Of a stretch of DNA of 64,000 nt, positions 27,273-35,622 are shown in pieces; position 1 is the stretch's first letter; the number at the start of each line of letters is the position of its first letter. Below the pieces are notes generated by a model. The model was given only the letters and a program-made list of their open reading frames with translations, searched no databases and was not told the origin of the DNA. The stretch lies in assembly GCA_945952465.1 (NCBI GenBank), contig CAMFIB010000001.1, forward strand, positions 62,001 through 126,000, in the 5' to 3' direction. This stretch comes from an uncultured Pseudomonadota bacterium. GTDB lineage: Bacteria; Pseudomonadota; Gammaproteobacteria; Burkholderiales; Burkholderiaceae_C. The translations under genes were made by a program, and so were the position numbers.

Positions 27273-28166
27273 ATGAAGAAACAACTGCTGGCCCTCGTCA
27301 TCGCGTCGTGCGCGGCGACCGGCGCCTTTGCTCAAGCCACCGACACCCTGGCCAAGATCAAGGGCAGCGGCGCCATCAGCCTGGGCGTGCGCGACTCGTC
27401 CGCGTTGTCGTACACGCTGGGCAACGGCAAGTACGTGGGCTTCCACACCGAGATGGGCGAGCGCATCATCGACGACCTGGGCAAGGCCGTTGGCAAGAAG
27501 CTGGCCATCACCTACACGCCCGTGACCTCGCAGAACCGCATCCCGCTGGTGCAGAACGGCACGGTCGACCTGGAGTGCGGCTCCACCACCAACAACGCCG
27601 CCCGCCAGAAAGACGTGTCCTTCGCCATGACCACCTACGTGGAAGAAGTGCGCATCCTGACCAAGGGCAGCTCCGGCATCAACGGCATTGCCGACCTGAA
27701 GGGCAAGACCGTTGCCACCACCACCGGCACCACCTCGGTGCAGACGCTGCGCAAGAACAAGCGCGCCGAAGGCATCGACTTCAAGGAAGTCATGGGCAAG
27801 GACCACGCCGACAGCTTCCTGCTGCTCGAGTCCGGCCGCGCCGACGCCTTCGTGATGGACGGCTCCATCCTGGCGGCCAACGCGTCCAAGTCCAAGAACC
27901 CGGCCGATTTCAAGATCGTCGGCGAGGTGCTGTCGGTCGAGCCGATCGCCTGCATGGTGCGCAAGGACGACGCCGCCTTCAAGAAGGCGGTTGACGACAG
28001 CATCAAGCGCCAGATCGCAGACGGTTCGCTGGCCAAGCTGTACGACAAGTGGTTCCTGCAGCCCATTCCGCCGACCAACACCAAGATCGGCCTGCCGATG
28101 TCGGAAGCCACCAAGAACGCCTGGGCGCATCCGAACGACAAGCCGATGGAAGAGTACAACAAGTAA
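27273..28166 (+). CDS. gltI: Glutamate/aspartate ABC transporter, periplasmic binding protein
   Basis: 297-residue periplasmic solute-binding protein. Signal peptide KKQLLALVIASCAATGAFAQ. The mature part is a type-3 amino-acid-binding fold: GAISLGVRDSSALSYTLGN, GFHTEMGERIIDDL, the VTSQNRIPLVQNGTVDLECG ligand region and TTGTTSVQTLRKN. The sequence matches the GltI/DEBP branch, which binds Glu and Asp. It has a strong Shine-Dalgarno. A hairpin after its stop (28197-28219) probably limits read-through or protects the 3' end, so the binding protein can be made in excess of the membrane parts. Confidence 0.93.
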   Translation: MKKQLLALVIASCAATGAFAQATDTLAKIKGSGAISLGVRDSSALSYTLGNGKYVGFHTEMGERIIDDLGKAVGKKLAITYTPVTSQNRIPLVQNGTVDLECGSTTNNAARQKDVSFAMTTYVEEVRILTKGSSGINGIADLKGKTVATTTGTTSVQTLRKNKRAEGIDFKEVMGKDHADSFLLLESGRADAFVMDGSILAANASKSKNPADFKIVGEVLSVEPIACMVRKDDAAFKKAVDDSIKRQIADGSLAKLYDKWFLQPIPPTNTKIGLPMSEATKNAWAHPNDKPMEEYNK

Positions 28167-28196
28167 GGTCGCCGCCTGACCCGGTGAACACGCCAG

Positions 28197-28225
28197 ACAC
28201 CCGCCTCGATGGCGGGTGTTTGCTT
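28197..28225 (+). terminator. Intra-operon hairpin between gltI and gltJ
   Basis: Perfect 9-base stem ACACCCGCC / GGCGGGTGT with loop TCGAT, followed by TTGCTT. It sits between the binding-protein gene and the first permease gene. The weak T-run suggests partial termination or 3'-end stabilisation of the gltI message and not full termination. Confidence 0.65.
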
Positions 28226-28263
28226 GGCGCGACAAGAACAGATCACAACGCAGGGAGTACCGG

Positions 28264-29022
28264 ATGGGAAATTGGGACTGGCAGGTGTTCTGCAAGGACA
28301 CCGTCGACGGCGAGGTGGTGGCCCGCTGTTTCGGCACAGGAGGCAGCGTCACCTACCTCGACTGGATGATGTCGGCGTGGGGCTGGACGGTGTCCGTCTC
28401 GCTGTGCGCGCTCATTCTGGCGCTGCTGGTGGGCTCCATCGTCGGCGTGTTGCGCACGCTGCCCGACAACCCCTGGCTGGTGCGCCTGGGCAACGCCTGG
28501 GTCGAGCTGTTCCGCAACGTCCCGCTGCTGGTGCAGATCTTCATCTGGTACTACGCGGTGCCGGCGCTGGTGCCGGCCATGCGCACCTTTCCGCCGTTCG
28601 CGCTGGTGGTGATCGCGCTGGGCCTGTTCACTTCGGCGCGCATCGCCGAGCAGGTGCGCGCCGGCATCCAGGCGCTGCCGCGCGGCCAGCGTTACGCCGG
28701 CATGGCGGTGGGCTTCAGCACCGCGCAGACCTACCGCTACGTTCTCCTGCCCATGGCCTACCGCATCATCATTCCGCCGCTCACCAGCGAATCGATGAAC
28801 ATCTTCAAGAATTCGGCGGTGGCCTTCGCGGTGTCTATCGCCGAGCTGACGCAGTTCTACCTGCAGGCCGGCGAGGAAACCTCGCGGCAGATGGAAATCT
28901 ACATCGGCGTCATCGCGCTGTACTTCGTGTCGGCCATGACCATCAACCGCCTCATGGCCTTCGTCGAGAAGAAGGTGCGGGTGCCCGGCTTCGTGGCGTC
29001 GGCCGGCGGGGGAGGCCACTGA
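28264..29022 (+). CDS. gltJ: Glutamate/aspartate ABC transporter permease GltJ
   Basis: 252-residue inner-membrane permease of the polar amino-acid family (HisM-type). About five transmembrane segments are seen; the first begins TVSVSLCALILALLVGSIVG. The EAA loop that contacts the ATPase is around FTSARIAEQVRAGIQALPRG. The conserved VELFRNVPLLVQIFIWYYA is typical. I choose ATG 28264 with GGAG at 28253-28256 and the homologous MGNWDWQVF start. gltK follows after one base, so the two permeases are co-translated and form the heterodimer channel. Confidence 0.93.
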   Translation: MGNWDWQVFCKDTVDGEVVARCFGTGGSVTYLDWMMSAWGWTVSVSLCALILALLVGSIVGVLRTLPDNPWLVRLGNAWVELFRNVPLLVQIFIWYYAVPALVPAMRTFPPFALVVIALGLFTSARIAEQVRAGIQALPRGQRYAGMAVGFSTAQTYRYVLLPMAYRIIIPPLTSESMNIFKNSAVAFAVSIAELTQFYLQAGEETSRQMEIYIGVIALYFVSAMTINRLMAFVEKKVRVPGFVASAGGGGH

Positions 29023-29023
29023 C

Positions 29024-29689
29024 ATGAACCTCGATTTCGGCTTCTACAACTGGGGCGTCATCAGCGCCTTCGTGCTGAAGGGCCTGTACTTCAGCATCTT
29101 CCTGACCGTCGTGGCCACGCTGGGCGGCGTGTTCTTCGGCACGCTGCTGGCGCTGATGCGCCTGTCGGGCAAGGCCTGGCTGGACATGCCCGCCGCCGTG
29201 TACGTCAACGGCATGCGCAGCGTGCCGCTGGTCATGGTGATTCTGGGCTTCTTCCTGCTGGTGCCGTTCCTGATCGGCCGGCCGATCGGGGCCGAAACCT
29301 CGGCCGTCATCACCTTCATCGCTTTCGAGGCCGTCTACTTCAGCGAGATCATGCGCGCGGGCATCCAGTCCATTCCGCGCGGCCAGATATTCGCGGGCCA
29401 GGCGGTCGGCATGAGCTACAGCCAGAACATGAAGCTGGTGATCCTGCCGCAGGCCTTCCGCAACATGCTGCCGGTGCTGCTGACGCAGACCATCATCCTG
29501 TTCCAGGACACCTCGCTGGTCTACGCGATCGGCGCCTACGACCTGCTGAAGGGCTTCGAGACCGCCGGCAAGAACTTCGGCCGCCCGACCGAGAGCTACC
29601 TGCTCGCTGCCGTCGTCTACTTCGTGATCTGCTTCTCGCTGTCCTATCTGGTCAAGCGGCTGCACAAGAAGATCGCCATCATCCGTTGA
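29024..29689 (+). CDS. gltK: Glutamate/aspartate ABC transporter permease GltK
   Basis: 221-residue second permease subunit. The N-terminal MNLDFGFYNWGVISAFVLKG leads into about five membrane segments. VNGMRSVPLVMVILGFF and the EAA loop EAVYFSEIMRAGIQSIPRGQ are conserved. It pairs with GltJ in the membrane and docks GltL. The start is one base after the gltJ stop. No unusual features are seen. Confidence 0.93.
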   Translation: MNLDFGFYNWGVISAFVLKGLYFSIFLTVVATLGGVFFGTLLALMRLSGKAWLDMPAAVYVNGMRSVPLVMVILGFFLLVPFLIGRPIGAETSAVITFIAFEAVYFSEIMRAGIQSIPRGQIFAGQAVGMSYSQNMKLVILPQAFRNMLPVLLTQTIILFQDTSLVYAIGAYDLLKGFETAGKNFGRPTESYLLAAVVYFVICFSLSYLVKRLHKKIAIIR

Positions 29690-29725
29690 CCTGAACCCGC
29701 AACATACGAAATTGGAGTGACAGCC

Positions 29726-30475
<750 letters not shown>

Positions 30476-30497
30476 ACCGCTGCCGGCTCCGCCCCAG

Positions 30498-30519
30498 GCC
30501 CCGCATGCGGGGCTTTTTT
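30498..30519 (+). terminator. Rho-independent terminator of the gltIJKL operon
   Basis: GCCCCG (30498-30503) pairs with CGGGGC (30508-30513) around the loop CATG, followed by six T residues (30514-30519). It lies 22 bases after the gltL stop. This is the clearest intrinsic terminator in the window. Confidence 0.9.
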
Positions 30520-30546
30520 ACGCGCGGGCGGATGCGACAATTCCGC

Positions 30547-31596
30547 ATGACCGCCGCCCCCGATTCCATCACCCTCACCACGCCCGACGACTGGCACCTC
30601 CATTTGCGCGACGGCGACGTGCTGGCCACCACCGTGCGGCACGCCGCGCAGCAGTTCGGCCGCGCCATCGTCATGCCCAACCTGCGGCCGCCGGTCACCA
30701 CCGCCGCGCAGGCCGCCGCCTACCGCGACCGCATCCGCGCCGCCGTGCCGGCCGGCCTCGCGTTCGAGCCGCTGATGACGCTGTACCTCACCGACAACTT
30801 GCCGCCCGACGAGATCACGCGCGCGGCCGAAGCCGGCGTGAAGGCGCTCAAGCTCTACCCCGCAGGCGCCACCACCAACAGCGACGCCGGCGTCACCGAC
30901 ATCCGCAAGACCTACCCCACGCTCGAAGCCATGCAGCGCGCCGGCCTGCCGCTGCTGGTGCACGGCGAGGTCACCGACCCCACGGTCGACGTGTTCGACC
31001 GCGAGGCGGTGTTCATCGAACAGCAGCTCATCCCGCTGCGCGCCGACTTCCCCGAGCTGAAGATCGTGATGGAGCACATCACCACCCGCGAGGCCGCGCA
31101 GTACGTGACCGGCGCCAGCCGCTTCACCGCCGCCACCGTCACCGCCCACCACCTGCTGTACAACCGCAACGCCATCTTCACCGGCGGCCTGCGCCCGCAC
31201 TGGTACTGCCTGCCGGTGCTCAAGCGCGAGCAGCACCGCATGGCGCTGGTCGAGGCCGCCACCAGCGGCTCGGCCAAATTCTTCCTCGGCACCGACAGTG
31301 CGCCGCACGCCGCCCTGCTGAAAGAACACGCCAGCGGCTGCGCCGGCTGCTACACCGCCTACGCCGCGCTGGAGATGTACACCGAGGCCTTCGACCTCGC
31401 CGGCGCGCTCGACAAACTCGAGGCCTTCACCAGCTTCAACGGCCCCGACTTCTACGGCCTGCCGCGCAACACCGGCACCGTCACGCTGCGGCGCGAAGCC
31501 TGGGAAGCGCCTGCGTCCTTCCCGTTCGGCGGTGCCGACCTGAAACCCCTGCGCGCGGGCGAGACGCTGCCGTGGCGGCTGGTGCCGGCGAGCTGA
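30547..31596 (+). CDS. pyrC: Dihydroorotase
   Basis: 349-residue zinc enzyme of pyrimidine synthesis that cyclises carbamoyl-aspartate to dihydroorotate. [11 protein letters not shown] carries the first metal His pair. [17 protein letters not shown] carries the lysine that is carbamylated. [19 protein letters not shown] and LGTDSAPHA supply the other metal and catalytic residues. It belongs to the class II (E. coli-like) dihydroorotases. GACAAT (30536-30541) lies 5 bases before the ATG and no Shine-Dalgarno is visible, so the transcript may be leaderless. The next gene overlaps it by 25 bases. Confidence 0.95.
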   Translation: MTAAPDSITLTTPDDWHLHLRDGDVLATTVRHAAQQFGRAIVMPNLRPPVTTAAQAAAYRDRIRAAVPAGLAFEPLMTLYLTDNLPPDEITRAAEAGVKALKLYPAGATTNSDAGVTDIRKTYPTLEAMQRAGLPLLVHGEVTDPTVDVFDREAVFIEQQLIPLRADFPELKIVMEHITTREAAQYVTGASRFTAATVTAHHLLYNRNAIFTGGLRPHWYCLPVLKREQHRMALVEAATSGSAKFFLGTDSAPHAALLKEHASGCAGCYTAYAALEMYTEAFDLAGALDKLEAFTSFNGPDFYGLPRNTGTVTLRREAWEAPASFPFGGADLKPLRAGETLPWRLVPAS

Positions 31597-32357
31597 TCGA
31601 CAGCGCCGCCTCGCCCTGGCTCGCGCCCTGGCGCGCGCACATCGCCGCCGTGCAGGAGCACCAGCGCAACGGCGCGGATTTGCACGACGCATTGAACGCG
31701 GCGGCCGGCGAGACCGCGGCCGTTCGCTTCGTGCCTCAGGCCGATCTGCCGGCCGGCAGCGCCTACGAAAGCTATATTTTCAATAGCAAACAAGTGCCTG
31801 TCCGCGCTGACTGGCACGACTTTTTCAATGGAATCTGCTGGCTGGGTCTGCCGCGGGCCAAGCGCGCGATGAACGCGCTGCAAGCCGGCGAACTCGCCGC
31901 GCGCGGCGCGGTGGGCCCGCGCGGGCCGGTGCGCGACGCGCTCACGCTGTTCGACGAAAACGGCGCCGTGCTGCAGGCGCCGGCCGAGCTGTGGCAGGCG
32001 CTCGTCGAACGCGACTGGCGGCGCCTGTTCACGGAGCTGCGGCCGCTGTGGCCGCAGGCGCGGCTGCTGATCGTCGGCCACGCGCTGCTGGAGCAACTGC
32101 TGCTGTCGCCCAGGCCCGGCCTGTGCGCGCACGTGCTGGCGCTCCCCGCGCCCGATGCCGCGTCATGCGAGGCGGCCGACGCCTGGCTGGCGCCCCTGCT
32201 CACGCCGGGGCTGCTGGCCACCAAGCCCTTCGTGCCGCTGCCGGTGCTCGGCGTGCCGGGCTGGTGGCCGGCCAACGACGACCCCGCGTTCTATGCGGAC
32301 ACCCGCGTCTTTCGGCCGCCGCGCGCCGGTGCGCGGCGCCCTCAAATCCCGCAATAA
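31572..32357 (+). CDS. DUF3025 family protein
   Basis: 261-residue protein of the DUF3025 family (unknown function). The family motif is visible as [20 protein letters not shown] followed by [19 protein letters not shown]. The C-terminus has [17 protein letters not shown], also typical. The start is taken as GTG 31572, inside the end of pyrC; no ATG gives a better N-terminus. The codons for the conserved motif (31769-31832) are far more AT-rich than the rest and match the dispersed repeat, suggesting local replacement of this segment. Probably co-transcribed with pyrC. Confidence 0.75.
   Translation: MAAGAGELIDSAASPWLAPWRAHIAAVQEHQRNGADLHDALNAAAGETAAVRFVPQADLPAGSAYESYIFNSKQVPVRADWHDFFNGICWLGLPRAKRAMNALQAGELAARGAVGPRGPVRDALTLFDENGAVLQAPAELWQALVERDWRRLFTELRPLWPQARLLIVGHALLEQLLLSPRPGLCAHVLALPAPDAASCEAADAWLAPLLTPGLLATKPFVPLPVLGVPGWWPANDDPAFYADTRVFRPPRAGARRPQIPQ
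31769..31832 (+). repeat. Dispersed AT-rich repeat, copy 3 (inside DUF3025 gene)
   Basis: Blocks GCTATATTTTCAATAGC, ACAAG and CCGCGCTGACTGGC are followed by an A/T-rich tail (GACTTTTTCAATGG). The order and spacing match the murD and hslV-hslU copies. It coincides with the most conserved protein motif of the gene. Confidence 0.6.
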
Positions 32358-32456
32358 AACTGCGCGTTCGAGAGCGGCCGCCTTGATTTCGGCGCGTCGG
32401 CCCTTACCATTCGCGCCATCGGCCCGCAACAGGGGCCATCACCACTGAAAGAACCC
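32358..32456 (+). promoter_or_regulatory. Possible heat-shock promoter upstream of htpX
   Basis: CTTGATT (32382-32388), a 12-base spacer and CCCTTACC (32401-32408) resemble a sigma-32 promoter. htpX is a heat-shock gene in other proteobacteria, which makes this plausible. The -10 half is only a partial match. Confidence 0.35.
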
Positions 32457-33329
32457 ATGAAACGCATTGTCTTGTTCGTCCTCACCAACCTCGCGGTGGT
32501 GGTGGTGCTGGGCATCGTCGCCAGCCTGCTCGGTGTGAACCGCTACCTCACCGCCAACGGCCTGAACCTGGGCGCGCTGCTGCTGTTCGCGCTGCTGATG
32601 GGCTTCGGCGGCGCGATCATCTCGCTGCTCATCAGCAAGCCGATGGCCAAGTGGACGTCCGGCGTGCGCATCATCGAGCGGCCGCAGTCGCCCGACGAAC
32701 AATGGATCGTCGACACCGTTCAGCGCTTCGCCACCCGGGCCAACATCGGCATGCCCGAGGTCGGCATCTTCGACGGCGAGCCCAACGCCTTCGCCACCGG
32801 CGCGTTCAAGAACTCGGCGCTGGTCGCCATTTCCACCGGCCTGCTGCAAGGCATGACGCGCGACGAGGTCGAGGCCGTCATCGGCCACGAGGTGGCCCAC
32901 ATCGCCAACGGCGACATGGTCACGATGACGCTGATCCAGGGCGTGATGAACACCTTCGTCGTGTTCCTGAGCCGCGTGATCGGCTACGCGGTCGACAGCT
33001 TCCTGCGCAAGAACGACGACAGCTCCGGCCCCGGCATCGGCTACTACATCACCACCATCGTGCTCGACATCGTGCTGGGCTTCGCTGCCGCCATCATCGT
33101 GGCCTGGTTCTCGCGCCAGCGCGAATTCCGCGCCGACGCCGGCTCGGCCGAACTGATGGGCCAGCGCCAGCCGATGATCAATGCCCTCGCACGCCTCGGC
33201 GGCATGGTGCCGGGCGAGTTGCCCAAGAGCGTGCAGGCCATGGGCATCACCGGCCACATCGGCAAGCTGTTCAGCACCCACCCGCCCATTGAAGAGCGCA
33301 TCGCCGCGTTGCAGCAGGCGCAGCGCTGA
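32457..33329 (+). CDS. htpX: Heat-shock protease HtpX
   Basis: 290-residue inner-membrane zinc metalloprotease of family M48 that degrades misfolded membrane proteins. Two membrane segments lie at the N-terminus ([20 protein letters not shown] and [20 protein letters not shown]), with further hydrophobic stretches near residues 157-170 and 197-218. The catalytic [10 protein letters not shown] lies at residues 144-153, and the third zinc ligand is the Glu in [12 protein letters not shown]. The stop is 3 bases from the stop of the convergent FAD oxidoreductase gene, so no separate terminator exists between them. Confidence 0.95.
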   Translation: MKRIVLFVLTNLAVVVVLGIVASLLGVNRYLTANGLNLGALLLFALLMGFGGAIISLLISKPMAKWTSGVRIIERPQSPDEQWIVDTVQRFATRANIGMPEVGIFDGEPNAFATGAFKNSALVAISTGLLQGMTRDEVEAVIGHEVAHIANGDMVTMTLIQGVMNTFVVFLSRVIGYAVDSFLRKNDDSSGPGIGYYITTIVLDIVLGFAAAIIVAWFSRQREFRADAGSAELMGQRQPMINALARLGGMVPGELPKSVQAMGITGHIGKLFSTHPPIEERIAALQQAQR

Positions 33330-33332
33330 GGG

Positions 33333-35141
33333 TCAGCCGGCCCTGTTGGCCGCGGCCACCGCCAGCGCTTCCGCCACCTTCAGCCCGTCCACGCCGGCCG
33401 ACAGAATGCCGCCGGCGTAACCCGCGCCTTCGCCGGCCGGGTAGAGGCCGCGCACGTTGAGGCTTTGCAGGTCGTCACCGCGTGTGATGCGCAGCGGCGC
33501 CGAGGTGCGGGTTTCCACGCCGGTGAGCACCGCGTCGGGCCGGTCGTAGCCCTTGATCTTGCGGCCGAAGGCGGGCAACGCCTCTCGCAGTGCTGCGATG
33601 GCGTAGTCGGGCAGTGCGGGGTGCAGGTCACCGAGCTTCACGCCGGGCCGGTACGACGGCTCCACCTCGCCGAACGCGGTGGACGGCGTGCCGGCAACGA
33701 AGTCGCCCACCAGTTGCCCTGGCGCCTCGAAATTGCGGCCGCCCAGCACATAGGCGCCAGCCTCGAGCCGCCGCTGCAGCACGATGCCGGCCAGTGGGTG
33801 AAACCTCGGCGGCTGTTCGGCCGCCAGCGCCTGGGCCTCGGCGGCGTAGCGGGTGCCGTCGGTCTCGCCGAACGCGGCCTGCCAGTCGGCCAGGTGGTGT
33901 TCGCCACCCCGCAGGAAGTCCGCCGGGTCGATGCCGACGACGATGCCGGCGTTGGCGTTGCGCTCGTTGCGCGAGTACTGGCTCATGCCGTTGGTCACGA
34001 CCCGGCCCGGCTCGGACGTGGCCGCCACCACGGTGCCGCCGGGGCACATGCAGAAGCTGTACACCGCGCGGCCGTTCTTCGCGTGGTGCACCAGCTTGTA
34101 GTCGGCCGCGCCCAGCAGCGGGTGGCCGGCGTGCCGGCCCCAGCGTGCGCGGTCGATCAGCCCCTGCGGGTGCTCGATGCGGAAACCCACCGAAAAAGGC
34201 TTGGCCTCGACGAACACGCCGCGGTCGTGCAGCATCGCGAAGGTGTCGCGCGAGCTGTGGCCCAGCGCCAGCACCACGTCGCTGGCCGGCAGCTCGTGCG
34301 AGGCGCCGGTGGCGGCGTCGCGCACCGTCAGGCCGCGCAGCGTGCCGTTGTCGATCAGCAGGTCGGTCACGCGCTGGCGGAAGCGGATCTCGCCGCCCAG
34401 CCGCACGATTTCCTCGCGGATCTGCTCCACCACCTTGACCAGCTTGAAGGTGCCGATGTGCGGGTGCGCGGCGTACAGAATGTCGGGCGGCGCACCGGCG
34501 GCCACGAACTCGTTCATCACCTTGCGGCCGAGGAAACGCGGGTCCTTGATCTGGCTGTAGAGCTTGCCGTCGGAAAACGTGCCGGCACCGCCTTCGCCGA
34601 ACTGCACGTTGCTCTCGGGGTCGAGGGTCTTGCGGCGCCACAGGCCCCAGGTGTCCTTGGTGCGTTCGCGCACCGGCTTGCCGCGCTCCAGCACGATGGG
34701 GCGGAACCCCATCTGCGCCAACGCCAGCGCCGCGAAGATGCCGCAGGGGCCGAAGCCGACCACCACCGGCCGGTGCGGCAGCGTGGCCGGTGCGGTGACG
34801 GGCGGGTGCCAGGCCATGTCGGGCGTGGGCTGGATGTGCGGGTGGCCGGCGTGGCGCGCCAGCAGCGCGGCGGCGTCGTGGCCGGGCGCCAGTGCCACGT
34901 CGACGATGTAGACCGCCAGCAGCTCGGCCTTGCGGGCGTCGAAGCTGCGTTTGTGCACGTGCAGCGTGGCGATGGCGTCGGCCGGCACACCGAGCGCGGC
35001 GGCGGCGAGGCGCGTCAGTTCGGCTTCGGGGTGGGGCGGGGGCGCGCGGTCGGCGTCGTCTTCGGGTGGGGCGTCGGCCGGCCGGCGGTCACCCGTGGGC
35101 AGCGCGTCCAGCGGCAGCTTGAGTTCGGAGAGTCGGATCAT
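33333..35141 (-). CDS. FAD-dependent oxidoreductase (NAD(P)/FAD dehydrogenase family)
   Basis: 602-residue flavoprotein. An N-terminal domain of about 110 residues (AALGVPADAIATLHVHKRS, FDARKAELLAVYIVDVAL) precedes the FAD-binding GFGPCGIFAALALAQMG. The FAD motif is followed by IVLERGKPVRERTKDTWGLW and NVQFGEGGAGTFSDGKLYS, then GHSSRDTFAML, and ends with the second FAD region GLYPAGEGAGYAGGILSA. This matches a family of uncharacterised dehydrogenases often annotated as FAD-dependent. The substrate is unknown. The ATG at 35141 is the only in-frame Met at the conserved start MIRLSEL. A 9-bp tandem repeat lies about 50 bases upstream. Confidence 0.85.
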   Translation of the reverse strand: MIRLSELKLPLDALPTGDRRPADAPPEDDADRAPPPHPEAELTRLAAAALGVPADAIATLHVHKRSFDARKAELLAVYIVDVALAPGHDAAALLARHAGHPHIQPTPDMAWHPPVTAPATLPHRPVVVGFGPCGIFAALALAQMGFRPIVLERGKPVRERTKDTWGLWRRKTLDPESNVQFGEGGAGTFSDGKLYSQIKDPRFLGRKVMNEFVAAGAPPDILYAAHPHIGTFKLVKVVEQIREEIVRLGGEIRFRQRVTDLLIDNGTLRGLTVRDAATGASHELPASDVVLALGHSSRDTFAMLHDRGVFVEAKPFSVGFRIEHPQGLIDRARWGRHAGHPLLGAADYKLVHHAKNGRAVYSFCMCPGGTVVAATSEPGRVVTNGMSQYSRNERNANAGIVVGIDPADFLRGGEHHLADWQAAFGETDGTRYAAEAQALAAEQPPRFHPLAGIVLQRRLEAGAYVLGGRNFEAPGQLVGDFVAGTPSTAFGEVEPSYRPGVKLGDLHPALPDYAIAALREALPAFGRKIKGYDRPDAVLTGVETRTSAPLRITRGDDLQSLNVRGLYPAGEGAGYAGGILSAGVDGLKVAEALAVAAANRAG

Positions 35142-35190
35142 GTGGAGATGGCCCGTGACGATCGGGCATTGCCGCGATTGTCGCCGCTGG

Positions 35191-35258
35191 CGGCTCGGGC
35201 GGCTCGGGCGGCTCGGGCGGCTCGGGCGGCTCGGGCGGCTCGGGCGGCTCGGGCGGCG
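35191..35258 (+). repeat. Tandem 9-bp repeat upstream of rnpB
   Basis: Seven exact consecutive copies of CGGCTCGGG (35191-35253), then a partial copy (CGGCG). It ends immediately before the GATAAT -10 element of rnpB, so the repeat occupies the -35 region. The unit is 9 bases, almost one helical turn. Read on the opposite strand it would encode Pro-Glu-Pro repeats, but no gene uses it. Confidence 0.95.
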
Positions 35259-35259
35259 C

Positions 35260-35265
35260 GATAAT
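35260..35265 (+). promoter_or_regulatory. rnpB -10 element
   Basis: GATAAT lies 9 bases before the 5' arm of RNase P RNA helix P1, the right distance for its transcription start. The matching -35 position falls inside the 9-bp tandem repeat and has no consensus hexamer. Confidence 0.6.
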
Positions 35266-35274
35266 CGCACCCGT

Positions 35275-35622
35275 GAAGCGGGCCAGACCGCCGCTGGTGC
35301 AACTGAAAAGCCGACGCATGCGTCGGGCCCGAAAGGGCGCACTGGAGGAACGTCCGGACTGCACAAGGCAGCGCAGCAGCTAACGGCTGTCCACCGCGAG
35401 GTGAGGATCAGAGCAACAGAGACGAGCCGCTTCGGTGCGGGTGAAACGGGCAATCTCTGCGCGCAGCAATACCAAATAGGCCAGCGTTGATGTCGCCTGC
35501 GGAGCTGGCGGGTAGGTAGCATCGAGCCGTGGGGGCGACCCCCGGCCCAGAGTAATGGCGGTCACGCCGGGGTGGACGCAAGAAAACCCCGGTGCACAGA
35601 ATCCGGCTTATCGGCCCGCTTC
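35275..35622 (+). ncRNA. rnpB: RNase P RNA (class A)
   Basis: About 348 bases with all the universally conserved blocks in order: GAAGCGGGCC at the 5' end, GAGGAACGTCCGGAC, GAGGTGAGGATCAGAGCAACAG region, GGTGAAACGGGCAA, AAATAGG, GGCCCAGAGTAATGGC, and ACAGAATCCGGCTTAT. The 5' GAAGCGGGCC (35275-35284) is perfectly complementary to the 3' GGCCCGCTTC (35613-35622), forming helix P1 and fixing both ends. The RNA is the catalytic subunit that trims tRNA 5' leaders. The last two bases overlap the stop codon of the convergent Nudix/MBL gene. Confidence 0.97.

Noticed and set aside
35191-35253. Tandem repeat as a CRISPR array
   Set aside because: The units are 9 bases with no spacers.
35089-35364. 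Minus-strand frame with Pro-Glu-Pro repeats over the tandem repeat
   Set aside because: It runs through the RNase P RNA promoter and 5' end, has no Shine-Dalgarno and only reflects the 9-bp repeat.
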